Below, one piece after another: positions 1 through 5,756 of a stretch of 10,173 nucleotides of DNA (its first letter is position 1; each line of letters starts with the position of its first letter). Both the position numbers and the translations under genes were made by a program. The stretch lies in assembly GCA_903866425.1 (NCBI GenBank), contig CAIPNN010000056.1, forward strand, positions 1 through 10,173. Reading direction: 5' to 3'. The notes beneath the pieces are model-generated. The model searched no databases. It worked only from the letters and a program-made list of their open reading frames with translations, and had not been told where the DNA came from. This DNA comes from an uncultured Actinomycetes bacterium (GTDB lineage Bacteria > Actinomycetota > Thermoleophilia > Miltoncostaeales > Miltoncostaeaceae).

Positions 1-270
1 ATCGCCAACAAGCAGCGGGAAGGCGTAGTTCTCGGTGCCCTCAGGGGCGTCGCTCTCGCCGTAGCCGCGCATGTCGGGGACGATGGCCCGGTAGCCGGCG
101 CCTGCAAGCGCCGTGGCCTGGGCGCGCCACGAGTAGCCAAGCTCCGGGAAGCCGTGCCACAGAATGACCGGGGTGCCGTCGGCAGGACCCATCTGCTGCA
201 CCGACAAGGTGGCCGTGCCGGCATGAACTGCGGTGCGCTCGGCGCCCGGGATGTCTCCCAGCGGGCTCAC
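1..270 (-). CDS. Alpha/beta hydrolase, epoxide-hydrolase-like (partial, N-terminal 90 residues)
   Basis: The reverse strand stays open from GTG at 270 to the window edge, giving 90 residues. Visible motifs are VILWHGFPELGYSWR (residues 35-49), which holds the HGxP oxyanion-hole signature, and PDMRGYGESDAP (65-76), the strand-turn typical of epoxide hydrolases and haloalkane-dehalogenase relatives. The nucleophile elbow, acid and histidine of the catalytic triad would lie beyond the left edge, so the chemistry (epoxide, haloalkane or ester hydrolysis) cannot be settled. The start is chosen because GTG at 270 is four bases past the ddl stop codon, and the only in-frame ATG falls inside the domain, just before the HGFPE motif. 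No clear Shine-Dalgarno is visible, so translation may be coupled to ddl. It is the third gene of the aminotransferase-ddl operon. Fold assignment is confident; substrate is unknown. Confidence 0.85.
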   Translation of the reverse strand, partial: MSPLGDIPGAERTAVHAGTATLSVQQMGPADGTPVILWHGFPELGYSWRAQATALAGAGYRAIVPDMRGYGESDAPEGTENYAFPLLVGD

Positions 271-274
271 CGGA

Positions 275-1216
275 TCAGACGTCGAGCGCGGCCAGGTCGA
301 GCATGTCGGCAACCACGCGGTCGAACCCGATGCCGGCCACCTCGGCGGCCTTCGGCAGCAGGCTGGTGTCGGTCATGCCCGGGATGGTGTTGACCTCAAG
401 CACCCACAGGTGGTTGTCGTCATCAAGGATGAGATCGACGCGGGTGATGCCGCGGCACTCGAGGGTGCGCGAGGCCAGGATGCTCACCCGCGCGGCCTCC
501 TGGATGATGTCGTCATCCACGTCGCGCGGCGATCGCAGCTCGGTCTCGCCGGGGGTGTAGCGGGCCTCGAAGTCGTAGAAGTCACGGCCGAGCGGCACGG
601 CCTCGATGACGGGCAGGGCCCAGGGCTCAGGTGCCATCACCACGCTCACCGCGAGTTCGCGGCCGGGCACGAAGCGCTCCACCAGCACACGGTCGTCGTA
701 GCCCATGGCGTTGAGGATGGCGCCGCCCAGGTCGCCGGGCTCGCGCACCATGGTGATGCCGAAGGCCGATCCCTGACGCGCGGGCTTCACGCACAGAGGC
801 AGGCCCAGCTTCTGCTGCATCTCGGGCAGGGTGTCGGCGGCGCCCATCTTGCTGAAGGCGTCCTTGTTGAAGGCGTAGCCGGGCGGCGCCGGCACACCTG
901 CGTTGCGGAAGAGTGCCTTGCTCACCACCTTGTCCATGGCGCGCTCGCTGGCAAGCACGCCCGACCCGGTGTACGGGATCTGCAGGATCTCGAGGATCTC
1001 CTGCACGGTGCCGTCTTCCCCACCACGGCCATGCAGGGCGACGAAGGCCACGTCGGGGCGTGCCTCCCTGAGCGTGCGCACCAGGTGCTGGTCGGCCTCG
1101 ATGGGGATGACCTCGTGGCCCAGGCGGGCGAGCGCGAGCTCGACGTTGGTGCCTGAGCGCAGCGACACCTCCCGCTCAAGCGAGGGGCCACCCTTGAGCA
1201 CCGCGACGCGGCTCAT
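275..1216 (-). CDS. ddl: D-alanine--D-alanine ligase
   Basis: An ATP-grasp ligase that joins two D-alanines in the cytoplasm to make the dipeptide used by MurF in peptidoglycan synthesis. The 313-residue length is normal for a DdlB-type enzyme. The N-terminal domain shows LKGGPSLEREVSLRSG (7-22, with Glu14 matching catalytic Glu15 of E. coli DdlB) and ALHGRGGEDG (60-69). IPYTGSG (80-86) and MDK (94-96) follow. The ATP-grasp domain has VKPARQGSAFG (143-153, Ser150). The omega loop reads DFYDFEARY (212-220); its Tyr220 matches the Tyr that marks D-Ala-D-Ala rather than the D-lactate specificity of VanA-type ligases. Mg-binding residues are Asp261, Glu274 and Asn276 in EVNTIPGMT. The ATG overlaps the aminotransferase stop as ATGA, which implies translational coupling. 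The family call is secure; only the species-level role, such as a second ddl elsewhere, is open. Confidence 0.96.
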   Translation of the reverse strand: MSRVAVLKGGPSLEREVSLRSGTNVELALARLGHEVIPIEADQHLVRTLREARPDVAFVALHGRGGEDGTVQEILEILQIPYTGSGVLASERAMDKVVSKALFRNAGVPAPPGYAFNKDAFSKMGAADTLPEMQQKLGLPLCVKPARQGSAFGITMVREPGDLGGAILNAMGYDDRVLVERFVPGRELAVSVVMAPEPWALPVIEAVPLGRDFYDFEARYTPGETELRSPRDVDDDIIQEAARVSILASRTLECRGITRVDLILDDDNHLWVLEVNTIPGMTDTSLLPKAAEVAGIGFDRVVADMLDLAALDV

Positions 1217-2508
1217 GTGCGCCTGGGGTGGAGGGTCTCGTGCAGGGCGCAGAAGTCGGTGAGCACCTCACCCAGGCGACCGATGCCCTCGGTGATGAGG
1301 GCCTCCGACACGCCCGAGAAGTTGAGGCGCATGCTCGACTTGCCGCGGCCGTCGAGGAACGCGGCCTCGCCGGGCACAAATGCCACCTGACGCTCGAGCG
1401 CCTTGGCCTGCAGGGCCTTGGTGTCGATGTAGTCGGGCAGCGTGGCCCACACGAACAGGCCACCGCGCGGGTGGGTCCATGTGGCGCTGGCGGGGAACCG
1501 CTGCTCCATGGTGGAGAGCATCACGTCGCGGCGCGCCTTGTAGAGCGTGTTCACCCGGGCCACGTGCTCGCGGTAGTCGTGGCGGCGCAGGTACTCGGTG
1601 ATGAAGCGCTGGGTGAGGTTGCTGCTGCAGAGATCTGCCGCCTGCTTGCCCAGGTTCATCTTGCGCAGCACGGCGGGCGGGGCGACAGCCCAGCCCACGC
1701 GCACGCCCGGCGCGAGGATCTTGCTGAAGGTGGAGAGGTACACCACCCAGCCGGCGCCGCCGTCGAGCTCGAAGAGCGTGGGAAGCGCCTCGCCCTCAAA
1801 GCGGATCATCCCGTAGGGGTTGTCCTCGATGATGAGCAGGCCGTTCGCATGCGAGAACTCAATGAGGCGCTGCCTGCGGGCCAGCGACATGGTGACGCCC
1901 GCGGGGTTCTGGAAGTTGGGGATGGTGTAGAGCAGCTTGGGCGGGCGGCCCTCGGCCACCAGGCGCGCGTAGGCCTCTTCCAGCAGGTCCACACGCATGC
2001 CGTCGTCGTCGAGCGGGATGTGCGTGACGTCGGCGCCGTAGGCCGTGAAGCAGGGCACGGCACCCGGGTACGTGGGGCCCTCGGCCAGCACGGCGTCGCC
2101 GGGGTTGACGAAGGTGCGGATGCTCAGGTCGATGGCCTGCTGGCCGCCCGAGGTGATGAGGATGTCGTCAACGCGGGCGTGTGCGCCCTCGTGCGACATG
2201 AGGATGGCGATCTGCTCGCGCAGGTCCTTCATGCCGTCGGTGGGGCCGTACTGCAGGCTCGACGCCAGGTACTCCGACCCCATGTCGGACACGATGCCGT
2301 CGAAGATGGCGCGCGGGAAGGCCTCGGTATCGGGCAGGCCACCGGCCAGCGAGATGACATCGGCCTGCTCGGTGATGGCCATGAGATCGCGCATGGCAGA
2401 CGACATGGTCCCGGAGGCCAGCGACGAGAAGCGCGAGTCGTATCGCGCTGCGTCAGCGGGGCCGACGAGCGGCGTCTGGGATTTCATCGTCACGTCGTGA
2501 GTGTTCAT
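1213..2508 (-). CDS. PLP-dependent class I/II aminotransferase (LysN/ARO8-like)
   Basis: A 431-residue fold-type I aminotransferase, cytosolic. SGGQQAIDL (120-128) is the PLP-phosphate turn, IPNFQNPAGVT (196-206) carries the conserved Asn201, IIEDNPYG (226-233) carries Asp229 and Tyr232, STFSKILAPGVRVGW (259-273) carries the Schiff-base Lys263, and SSMRLNFS (391-398) carries Arg394, which binds substrate carboxylate. This pattern is closest to 2-aminoadipate/aromatic aminotransferases and the aminotransferase half of MocR regulators, but there is no helix-turn-helix domain. The amino donor is not predictable. The frame stays open to 2715, but that extension reads through the hairpin at 2591-2635 as low-complexity protein, so ATG 2508 (MNTHDV) is chosen. 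ATG 2487 (MKSQTP) is possible. Neither has a good ribosome binding site. It is the first gene of the operon with ddl. A D-amino-acid role linked to ddl is conceivable, but D-amino-acid transaminases are usually fold-type IV. Confidence 0.9.
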   Translation of the reverse strand: MNTHDVTMKSQTPLVGPADAARYDSRFSSLASGTMSSAMRDLMAITEQADVISLAGGLPDTEAFPRAIFDGIVSDMGSEYLASSLQYGPTDGMKDLREQIAILMSHEGAHARVDDILITSGGQQAIDLSIRTFVNPGDAVLAEGPTYPGAVPCFTAYGADVTHIPLDDDGMRVDLLEEAYARLVAEGRPPKLLYTIPNFQNPAGVTMSLARRQRLIEFSHANGLLIIEDNPYGMIRFEGEALPTLFELDGGAGWVVYLSTFSKILAPGVRVGWAVAPPAVLRKMNLGKQAADLCSSNLTQRFITEYLRRHDYREHVARVNTLYKARRDVMLSTMEQRFPASATWTHPRGGLFVWATLPDYIDTKALQAKALERQVAFVPGEAAFLDGRGKSSMRLNFSGVSEALITEGIGRLGEVLTDFCALHETLHPRRT

Positions 2509-2537
2509 GCGCTGGGGGCCAAACCGGCCATGGGGTG

Positions 2538-2543
2538 ATGATA
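2538..2543 (-). promoter_or_regulatory. Candidate -10 element (TATCAT) for the aminotransferase-ddl operon
   Basis: TATCAT reads toward the aminotransferase start 29 bases away and is one of the few AT-rich hexamers in this gap. The best -35-like hexamer is TTGGCA (2565-2570, minus strand), but the 21-base spacer is too long for a standard sigma-70 promoter. At 17 bases only the weak CAGGTG is present. The left REP hairpin lies 47 bases upstream of this element. This is a tentative call from sequence pattern alone. Confidence 0.28.
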
Positions 2544-2590
2544 CGCCGTGAGCAGTGGCGCACCTGCCAACGGGGCACGGAACGACCCCG

Positions 2591-2635
2591 GTGCCAGACA
2601 CCCACCGGTGTCTGGCACCGGTGGGTGTCTGGCAC
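2591..2635. repeat. Left REP hairpin, perfect 20-bp stem with 5-base loop
   Basis: Arms 2591-2610 and 2616-2635 are perfectly complementary around the loop TCTGG. The same stretch can be read as three near-palindromes in a row: GGTGCCAGACACC (2590-2602), GGTGTCTGGCACC (2607-2619) and GGTGTCTGGCAC (2624-2635), separated by the complementary spacers CACC and GGTG. The first two units can form their own 12-bp hairpin with loop CACC, which competes with the long one. No T-run follows on either strand, so this is not a standard intrinsic terminator. Confidence 0.93.
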
Positions 2636-2728
2636 ACCTCGTCACATGGCCCAGCCCCATCGTTGCGCTCACGGCGCAGTGGAATCGGCGCCGCCGTACG
2701 TCTCCCCACTACCAACGGCGGCGAGCAC

Positions 2729-2734
2729 AGGAGG
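2729..2734 (+). promoter_or_regulatory. Shine-Dalgarno AGGAGG that decides the transposase start
   Basis: A full-consensus AGGAGG ends four bases before GTG 2739 and sixteen bases before ATG 2751. The short spacing favours the GTG as start codon. Alignment to the family N-terminus supports this: VGRAMRVIHAGEAYHL lines up residue for residue with the typical MARPLRIEYPGALYHV type of start. Confidence 0.65.
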
Positions 2735-2738
2735 CGAC

Positions 2739-3332
2739 GTGGGGCGTGCGATGCGCGTAATCCATGCTGGCGAGGCGTACCACCTCACGGCGCGGGGATC
2801 GAACCGGGCCGTCGTATTCGCCGACGATGACGACCGGCAACGATTTGTGATGCGCCTCGGCGCCACCGCGCAACGGTACGAGTGGTCGTGCCTCGGGTAC
2901 TGCCTGATGGGCAACCACATCCATCTGATTGCTCGGGGGCCCGACGGGTCGATTCCCCTTGGAATGCGGGATCTGCTCGGCGGTCATGCGAGGCACTTCA
3001 ATAGTCGTCACGCGCGGACCGGCCACGTCTTTGGCGGCCGATTCCATCATGTCCACATCGCCGATCAGCGTCAGATGATCGCCACGCTGCGGTACGTCGC
3101 TCTCAATCCGGTGAGGGCCGGCCTTGTGCAGCGCCCCGAGCAATGGCCGTGGAGCAGTTACGCATCCCTGATGAACGGCATCATTCACCCTGGGACTGTT
3201 GACGCACACGCTGTGCTGGCGCTGGTAGCCAGGGAGGATGTTGGCCCTTGGGCTGCACGGAAGCGGCTGGCCGACCAAGTGGAGGCAGGGATTGACGAGG
3301 CGCTCGCAGCGGCGCGGATTGCCGGTGCCTGA
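2739..3332 (+). CDS. REP-associated tyrosine transposase (RAYT, IS200/IS605-like Y1 transposase)
   Basis: A 197-residue single-domain Y1 nuclease predicted to nick and rejoin single-stranded DNA at REP hairpins. GEAYHLTARGSNR (11-23) is the first strand, GYCLMGNHIHLIAR (53-66) carries the HUH metal-binding pair His60 and His62, and RYVALNPVRAGLV (118-130) carries the predicted catalytic Tyr119, followed by WPWSSY (136-141). These match the TnpA-REP subfamily rather than true IS200 TnpA. The length is typical. GTG 2739 is chosen because of AGGAGG at 2729-2734 and the family alignment; ATG 2751 is the alternative. The last codons, GCC GGT GCC TGA, lie inside the right REP hairpin. Codon use looks slightly less GC-rich at third positions than in the neighbours (ATT, CTT and GAT occur), which fits acquisition by transfer. 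All catalytic residues are present, so it is probably active or recently active. Confidence 0.93.
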   Translation: MGRAMRVIHAGEAYHLTARGSNRAVVFADDDDRQRFVMRLGATAQRYEWSCLGYCLMGNHIHLIARGPDGSIPLGMRDLLGGHARHFNSRHARTGHVFGGRFHHVHIADQRQMIATLRYVALNPVRAGLVQRPEQWPWSSYASLMNGIIHPGTVDAHAVLALVAREDVGPWAARKRLADQVEAGIDEALAAARIAGA

Positions 3333-3372
3333 CACCACCCGGTGTCTGGCACCGGGTGGTGTCAGGCACCGG
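3322..3372. repeat. Right REP hairpin, perfect 23-bp stem with 5-base loop
   Basis: Arms 3322-3344 and 3350-3372 pair perfectly around the same loop, TCTGG, as in the left hairpin. The three-unit pattern is repeated: GGTGCCTGACACC (3324-3336), GGTGTCTGGCACC (3341-3353) and GGTGTCAGGCACC (3358-3370), with spacers ACCC and GGGT. The central unit is identical to that of the left copy. The outer units differ from the left copy at paired positions. The transposase stop TGA (3330-3332) lies in the first unit. With no T-run after it, it may protect or weakly terminate the transposase transcript rather than act as a standard terminator. Confidence 0.94.
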
Positions 3373-3390
3373 GTTCAAGAGGGGCACGCA

Positions 3391-3409
3391 GAATGTGACG
3401 AATGGTGAC
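3391..3409 (+). promoter_or_regulatory. Tandem GTGAC direct repeat, possible operator upstream of the gtrA cluster
   Basis: GAATGTGAC (3391-3399) is followed directly by GAATGGTGAC (3400-3409), which puts the two GTGAC cores exactly 10 bases apart, one DNA helical turn. Direct repeats with this period are typical of winged-helix response regulators of the OmpR/PhoB class. It lies about 45-60 bases ahead of the candidate start of transcription for gtrA. No specific regulator can be named from this. Confidence 0.3.
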
Positions 3410-3440
3410 CGTCTTGCCCAGGGGGGATCGGTTGCCTTGC

Positions 3441-3446
3441 TAGCCT
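3441..3446 (+). promoter_or_regulatory. Candidate -10 element (TAGCCT) for the gtrA cluster
   Basis: TAGCCT fits the actinobacterial TANNNT -10 pattern and stands eight bases before an in-frame GTG (3455). Transcription would start about there and could give a leaderless message beginning MSVKDS, in frame with gtrA. TTGCCC at 3414-3419 is the nearest -35-like hexamer, but the 21-base spacing is poor. Pattern-based and tentative. Confidence 0.25.
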
Positions 3447-3499
3447 CCGCGGTCGTGTCGGTGAAGGACTCCACTGCGGGTGCACGCTCCCCGCGCTCA

Positions 3500-3904
3500 A
3501 TGCTTCGCATTCCCGACCCGCGACGCGTGCCGCGCGATGACTGGATGCAGCTCGTCCGCTTTCTCGTGGTTGGTGCGTCCGGCTACGTGGTCAATCTGGC
3601 CATCTTCAGCGTCGCGCTGCTGGTGGGGCTGCATTACATCCCCGCCGCAATTGTCGCGTTCATCGTCGCGTGGGTGAACAACTTCCTGCTGAACCGGTAC
3701 TGGACGTTCCGCGCGCACGACGAGGCCATGATGGGGCAGGGCCTCAGGTATCTGCTGGTGTCACTGGTGGCGCTCGGCACCAACCTCATCATCCTGCAGC
3801 TGCTTGTGGACGCCGGTCTGGGCGAGACGCTCTCGCAGGCCATTGCCATCGCACTGGTGACGCCCCTCAGCTACCTGCTGAGCCGTCGCTGGTCATTCCG
3901 GTAA
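3500..3904 (+). CDS. GtrA-family membrane protein (probable polyprenyl-phosphate-sugar flippase)
   Basis: A 134-residue protein with four predicted membrane spans. Family hallmarks are RFLVVGASGYVVNLAIF (20-36), VNNFLLNRYWTFR (59-71) and SYLLSRRWSFR (124-134, at the very C-terminus). GtrA proteins are thought to move undecaprenyl-phosphate-linked sugars across the cytoplasmic membrane so that outward-facing GT-C transferases can use them. The two GT-C genes that follow (gap of 16 bases to the first) support that role here. The frame is open back to 3356, inside the REP hairpin, but that extension has no family resemblance. ATG 3500 gives the usual family length. GTG 3455 (149 residues) is a real alternative if the message is leaderless. 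Neither start has a Shine-Dalgarno. The family is confident; the carried sugar is unknown. Confidence 0.88.
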   Translation: MLRIPDPRRVPRDDWMQLVRFLVVGASGYVVNLAIFSVALLVGLHYIPAAIVAFIVAWVNNFLLNRYWTFRAHDEAMMGQGLRYLLVSLVALGTNLIILQLLVDAGLGETLSQAIAIALVTPLSYLLSRRWSFR

Positions 3905-3920
3905 CGCCCCGGAGCCTGCC

Positions 3921-5756
3921 GTGAGGCTGCGCGCGCTGGCAGTTGCGCTGGCCGCGACCCTTGCGCTGGTGGTGGCGCCATCAGCGCAGGCCGCCGGCCT
4001 GCGCATCACCACCCCCACCGAGGCCCTTGCCGCCGTGAGCGGCGAACTGCAGGGTGTGGCGCAGGGGGCCGCAGCCCTCCAGGCCAAGGCCAGCGCCACC
4101 GTTGCGGGCAAGACCGAGGCGTACACCCCCACCCTCAGTGCCGCTGAGGCCACCACCATCGCCAAGGCCGATCAGCGCCTGAAGGACTGGCTGGCTGATC
4201 ACCCCGTGCACCGCGATGCGGCCGAGCTCGAGAAGAAGGATCACCGCTGGAAGATCTCGTTCGTGGGTGGCCCGAAGAAGTCGGAGGTCGTCGAGGCCGA
4301 GGTATACGTCGACGATGAGACCGGCGACATCCACGAAGTGCGGGTGGGTCCGCAGGTGGCCTGGATGATGGCCCGCGGTTATGAGGGTGCGTTCGGTCGG
4401 GGCGTGAACAACCTGCGGGTGTGGGTGCCGCTGAGCCTCGTCTTCCTACTCGTGCTCCTGCCCATCACCCGCCCACGGCGCATGGTGTCGTGGCGCACCC
4501 TCGACCTGCTGGTGCTGCTGTCGTTCAGCGTCTCGTGGTGGTACTTCAACACCGGCGACATCTTCACGTCGGTGCCCTGGCAGTATCCGCCGCTCATCTA
4601 CCTGCTGGCACGCATGGTGTGGATTACCACCCAGCGCGCCCGGGCAGCGCGCGGCATTGGTGCGGGCGCCGAGCCCGCCGACGCCGTTGCAGCACGCACA
4701 CCGCGCTCCCCCGGGCTGCCCGGCTGGCTGCCCACCTGGGCGCTGGTCACCGTGCTGGTGGTGCTCATCGCATTCCGCTGGGGGCTCAACGCCTTCAACA
4801 GCAACGTGATTGACGTGGGCTACGCCGGGGTGATCGGTGCCGATCTCATCCAGCACGGCACCACCCCCTACGGCCACATGCCCAAGGACTGCGGCCAGTG
4901 CGACACCTACGGCCCGCTCAACTACATCGCCTACGTGCCCTTTGAGGCGGTGTCGCCCTACACCGGAAAGTGGGACGACCTTCCCGCCGCCCATGGCGCA
5001 GCCACCCTGTTCGACGGCCTCGCCATCCTGGGGCTGCTTGTGGCCGGCTGGCGCCTGGCCGGACGCAGGCTGGGCCTCACCCTCGCCATCGGATGGGCCG
5101 CCTTCCCCTTCACCGCCTTCACGCTGTCGAGCAACTCAAACGACGCCCTTGTGGCCGCCGCCGTGGCGTGGGGTCTGGTGTTTGCCGCCAAGCCGCTCAG
5201 ACGTGGGCTGATGCTGGGCCTCGGCATCGCAGCCAAGATCGTGCCCCTGATTCTGGTGCCCCTGTGGGCCCGTCACCCATTTCCCAAGGCAAACCGGCGA
5301 GGCGGTCGTGCGCGGCTGCTGCGCTACCTGCTGGGGCTCGCGCTTGCAGGGCTGCTCACGGGCTGGGTGCTGCTGCTGAACGGGCTGGAGGGCGTCACGG
5401 CGTTCTGGAGCCGCACGATCGGGTACCAATCAGGGCGTGAATCGCCGTTCTCCATCTGGGGCCAGCACCCCGGGCTCTCCTGGCTGCACCTCGCGGTGAT
5501 GGCGGCTGTGGTGCTTGGTGCCGTCGCCGTGCTGCGTTGGCCGCGTCGCATCGACCTGGTGCAGTGGGCCGCCCTGAGCGCCGCCGTGCTCATCGGCTTC
5601 GAGCTCACGCTCACCCATTGGTTCTACTTGTACATCCCGTGGTTCCTCCCGCTGGTGCTGTTTGTGGTGGTGCCTGAGTGGCCGCGCCGCGAGCGCGACC
5701 CGCTGCCGCCTGATGCGCCAACCACGCAGGAGCCCCCCGCGATGGTGACCGCATGA
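3921..5756 (+). CDS. GT-C membrane glycosyltransferase with secreted N-terminal PepSY-like domain
   Basis: A 611-residue protein. Residues 1-24 form a signal peptide ending SAQA. Residues about 26-160 are extracytoplasmic: an Ala-rich helical stretch, then WKISFVGGPKKSEVVEAEVY (110-129), VDDETGDIHEVRVGPQVAW (130-148) and MMARGYEGAFGR (149-160), whose strand-plus-VDDxTG pattern resembles PepSY repeats. From about 168 there are about ten membrane spans. The segment NVIDVGYAGVIGADLI (295-310), followed by TPYG and DTYGPLNYIAYVPF (328-341), resembles the large first external loop of GT87/DUF2029 mannosyltransferases, where acidic residues bind metal or activate the acceptor. AAKIVPLILVPLW (437-449) is another GT87-like signature. 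It probably transfers a sugar from a polyprenyl-phosphate donor on the outer face. GGAG (3911-3914) lies six bases before GTG 3921. It follows gtrA and overlaps the next gene by 4 bases. Donor and acceptor are unknown. Confidence 0.8.
   Translation: MRLRALAVALAATLALVVAPSAQAAGLRITTPTEALAAVSGELQGVAQGAAALQAKASATVAGKTEAYTPTLSAAEATTIAKADQRLKDWLADHPVHRDAAELEKKDHRWKISFVGGPKKSEVVEAEVYVDDETGDIHEVRVGPQVAWMMARGYEGAFGRGVNNLRVWVPLSLVFLLVLLPITRPRRMVSWRTLDLLVLLSFSVSWWYFNTGDIFTSVPWQYPPLIYLLARMVWITTQRARAARGIGAGAEPADAVAARTPRSPGLPGWLPTWALVTVLVVLIAFRWGLNAFNSNVIDVGYAGVIGADLIQHGTTPYGHMPKDCGQCDTYGPLNYIAYVPFEAVSPYTGKWDDLPAAHGAATLFDGLAILGLLVAGWRLAGRRLGLTLAIGWAAFPFTAFTLSSNSNDALVAAAVAWGLVFAAKPLRRGLMLGLGIAAKIVPLILVPLWARHPFPKANRRGGRARLLRYLLGLALAGLLTGWVLLLNGLEGVTAFWSRTIGYQSGRESPFSIWGQHPGLSWLHLAVMAAVVLGAVAVLRWPRRIDLVQWAALSAAVLIGFELTLTHWFYLYIPWFLPLVLFVVVPEWPRRERDPLPPDAPTTQEPPAMVTA

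Larger units (their letters stand above)
2586..3372 (+). mobile_element. REPtron: REP-associated tyrosine transposase gene with flanking REP hairpins
   Basis: A single Y1 HUH transposase gene (2739-3332) is flanked by two near-identical perfect hairpins (2591-2635 and 3322-3372). This is the layout known as a REPtron in enterobacteria and pseudomonads, where a domesticated IS200/IS605-like TnpA binds and cleaves single-stranded REP hairpins. There is no accessory tnpB and no terminal inverted-repeat structure of a DDE element. I see no target-site duplication. The hairpins may therefore be substrates of the protein rather than element ends in the usual sense. The unit lies between two cell-envelope operons and interrupts no gene. 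Confidence 0.8.

Noticed and set aside
233..1156. 307-codon open frame on the plus strand opposite ddl
   Set aside because: Antisense shadow of a complete Ddl; no family motif in the translation.
1228..2538. 436-codon open frame on the plus strand opposite the aminotransferase
   Set aside because: Low-complexity His/Gly/Ala/Val-rich shadow of a clear aminotransferase with all PLP motifs.
2509..2715. N-terminal extension of the aminotransferase
   Set aside because: The extra 69 residues are translated from the REP hairpin and its surroundings, and do not resemble any aminotransferase N-terminus.
2709..3338. 209-codon minus-strand frame opposite the transposase
   Set aside because: Antisense to a gene with intact HUH and Tyr motifs; no recognisable domain.
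3322..3372. Right hairpin as a standard intrinsic terminator
   Set aside because: The stem is strong, but no T-run follows on either strand, and the matching hairpin upstream of the gene shows it is a REP.
2591..3372. CRISPR-like repeat array
   Set aside because: There are only two copies 0.7 kb apart around a transposase gene; no regular spacers and no cas genes.
2586..3372. Standard IS element with terminal inverted repeats and target duplication
   Set aside because: The inverted repeats are internal to each hairpin, no target duplication is visible, and the protein is a Y1 HUH enzyme, which does not make such duplications.
3356..3454. N-terminal extension of the GtrA-like protein to GTG 3356
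   Set aside because: The start lies in the REP hairpin and the extension lacks family similarity; GtrA proteins are usually 120-150 residues.
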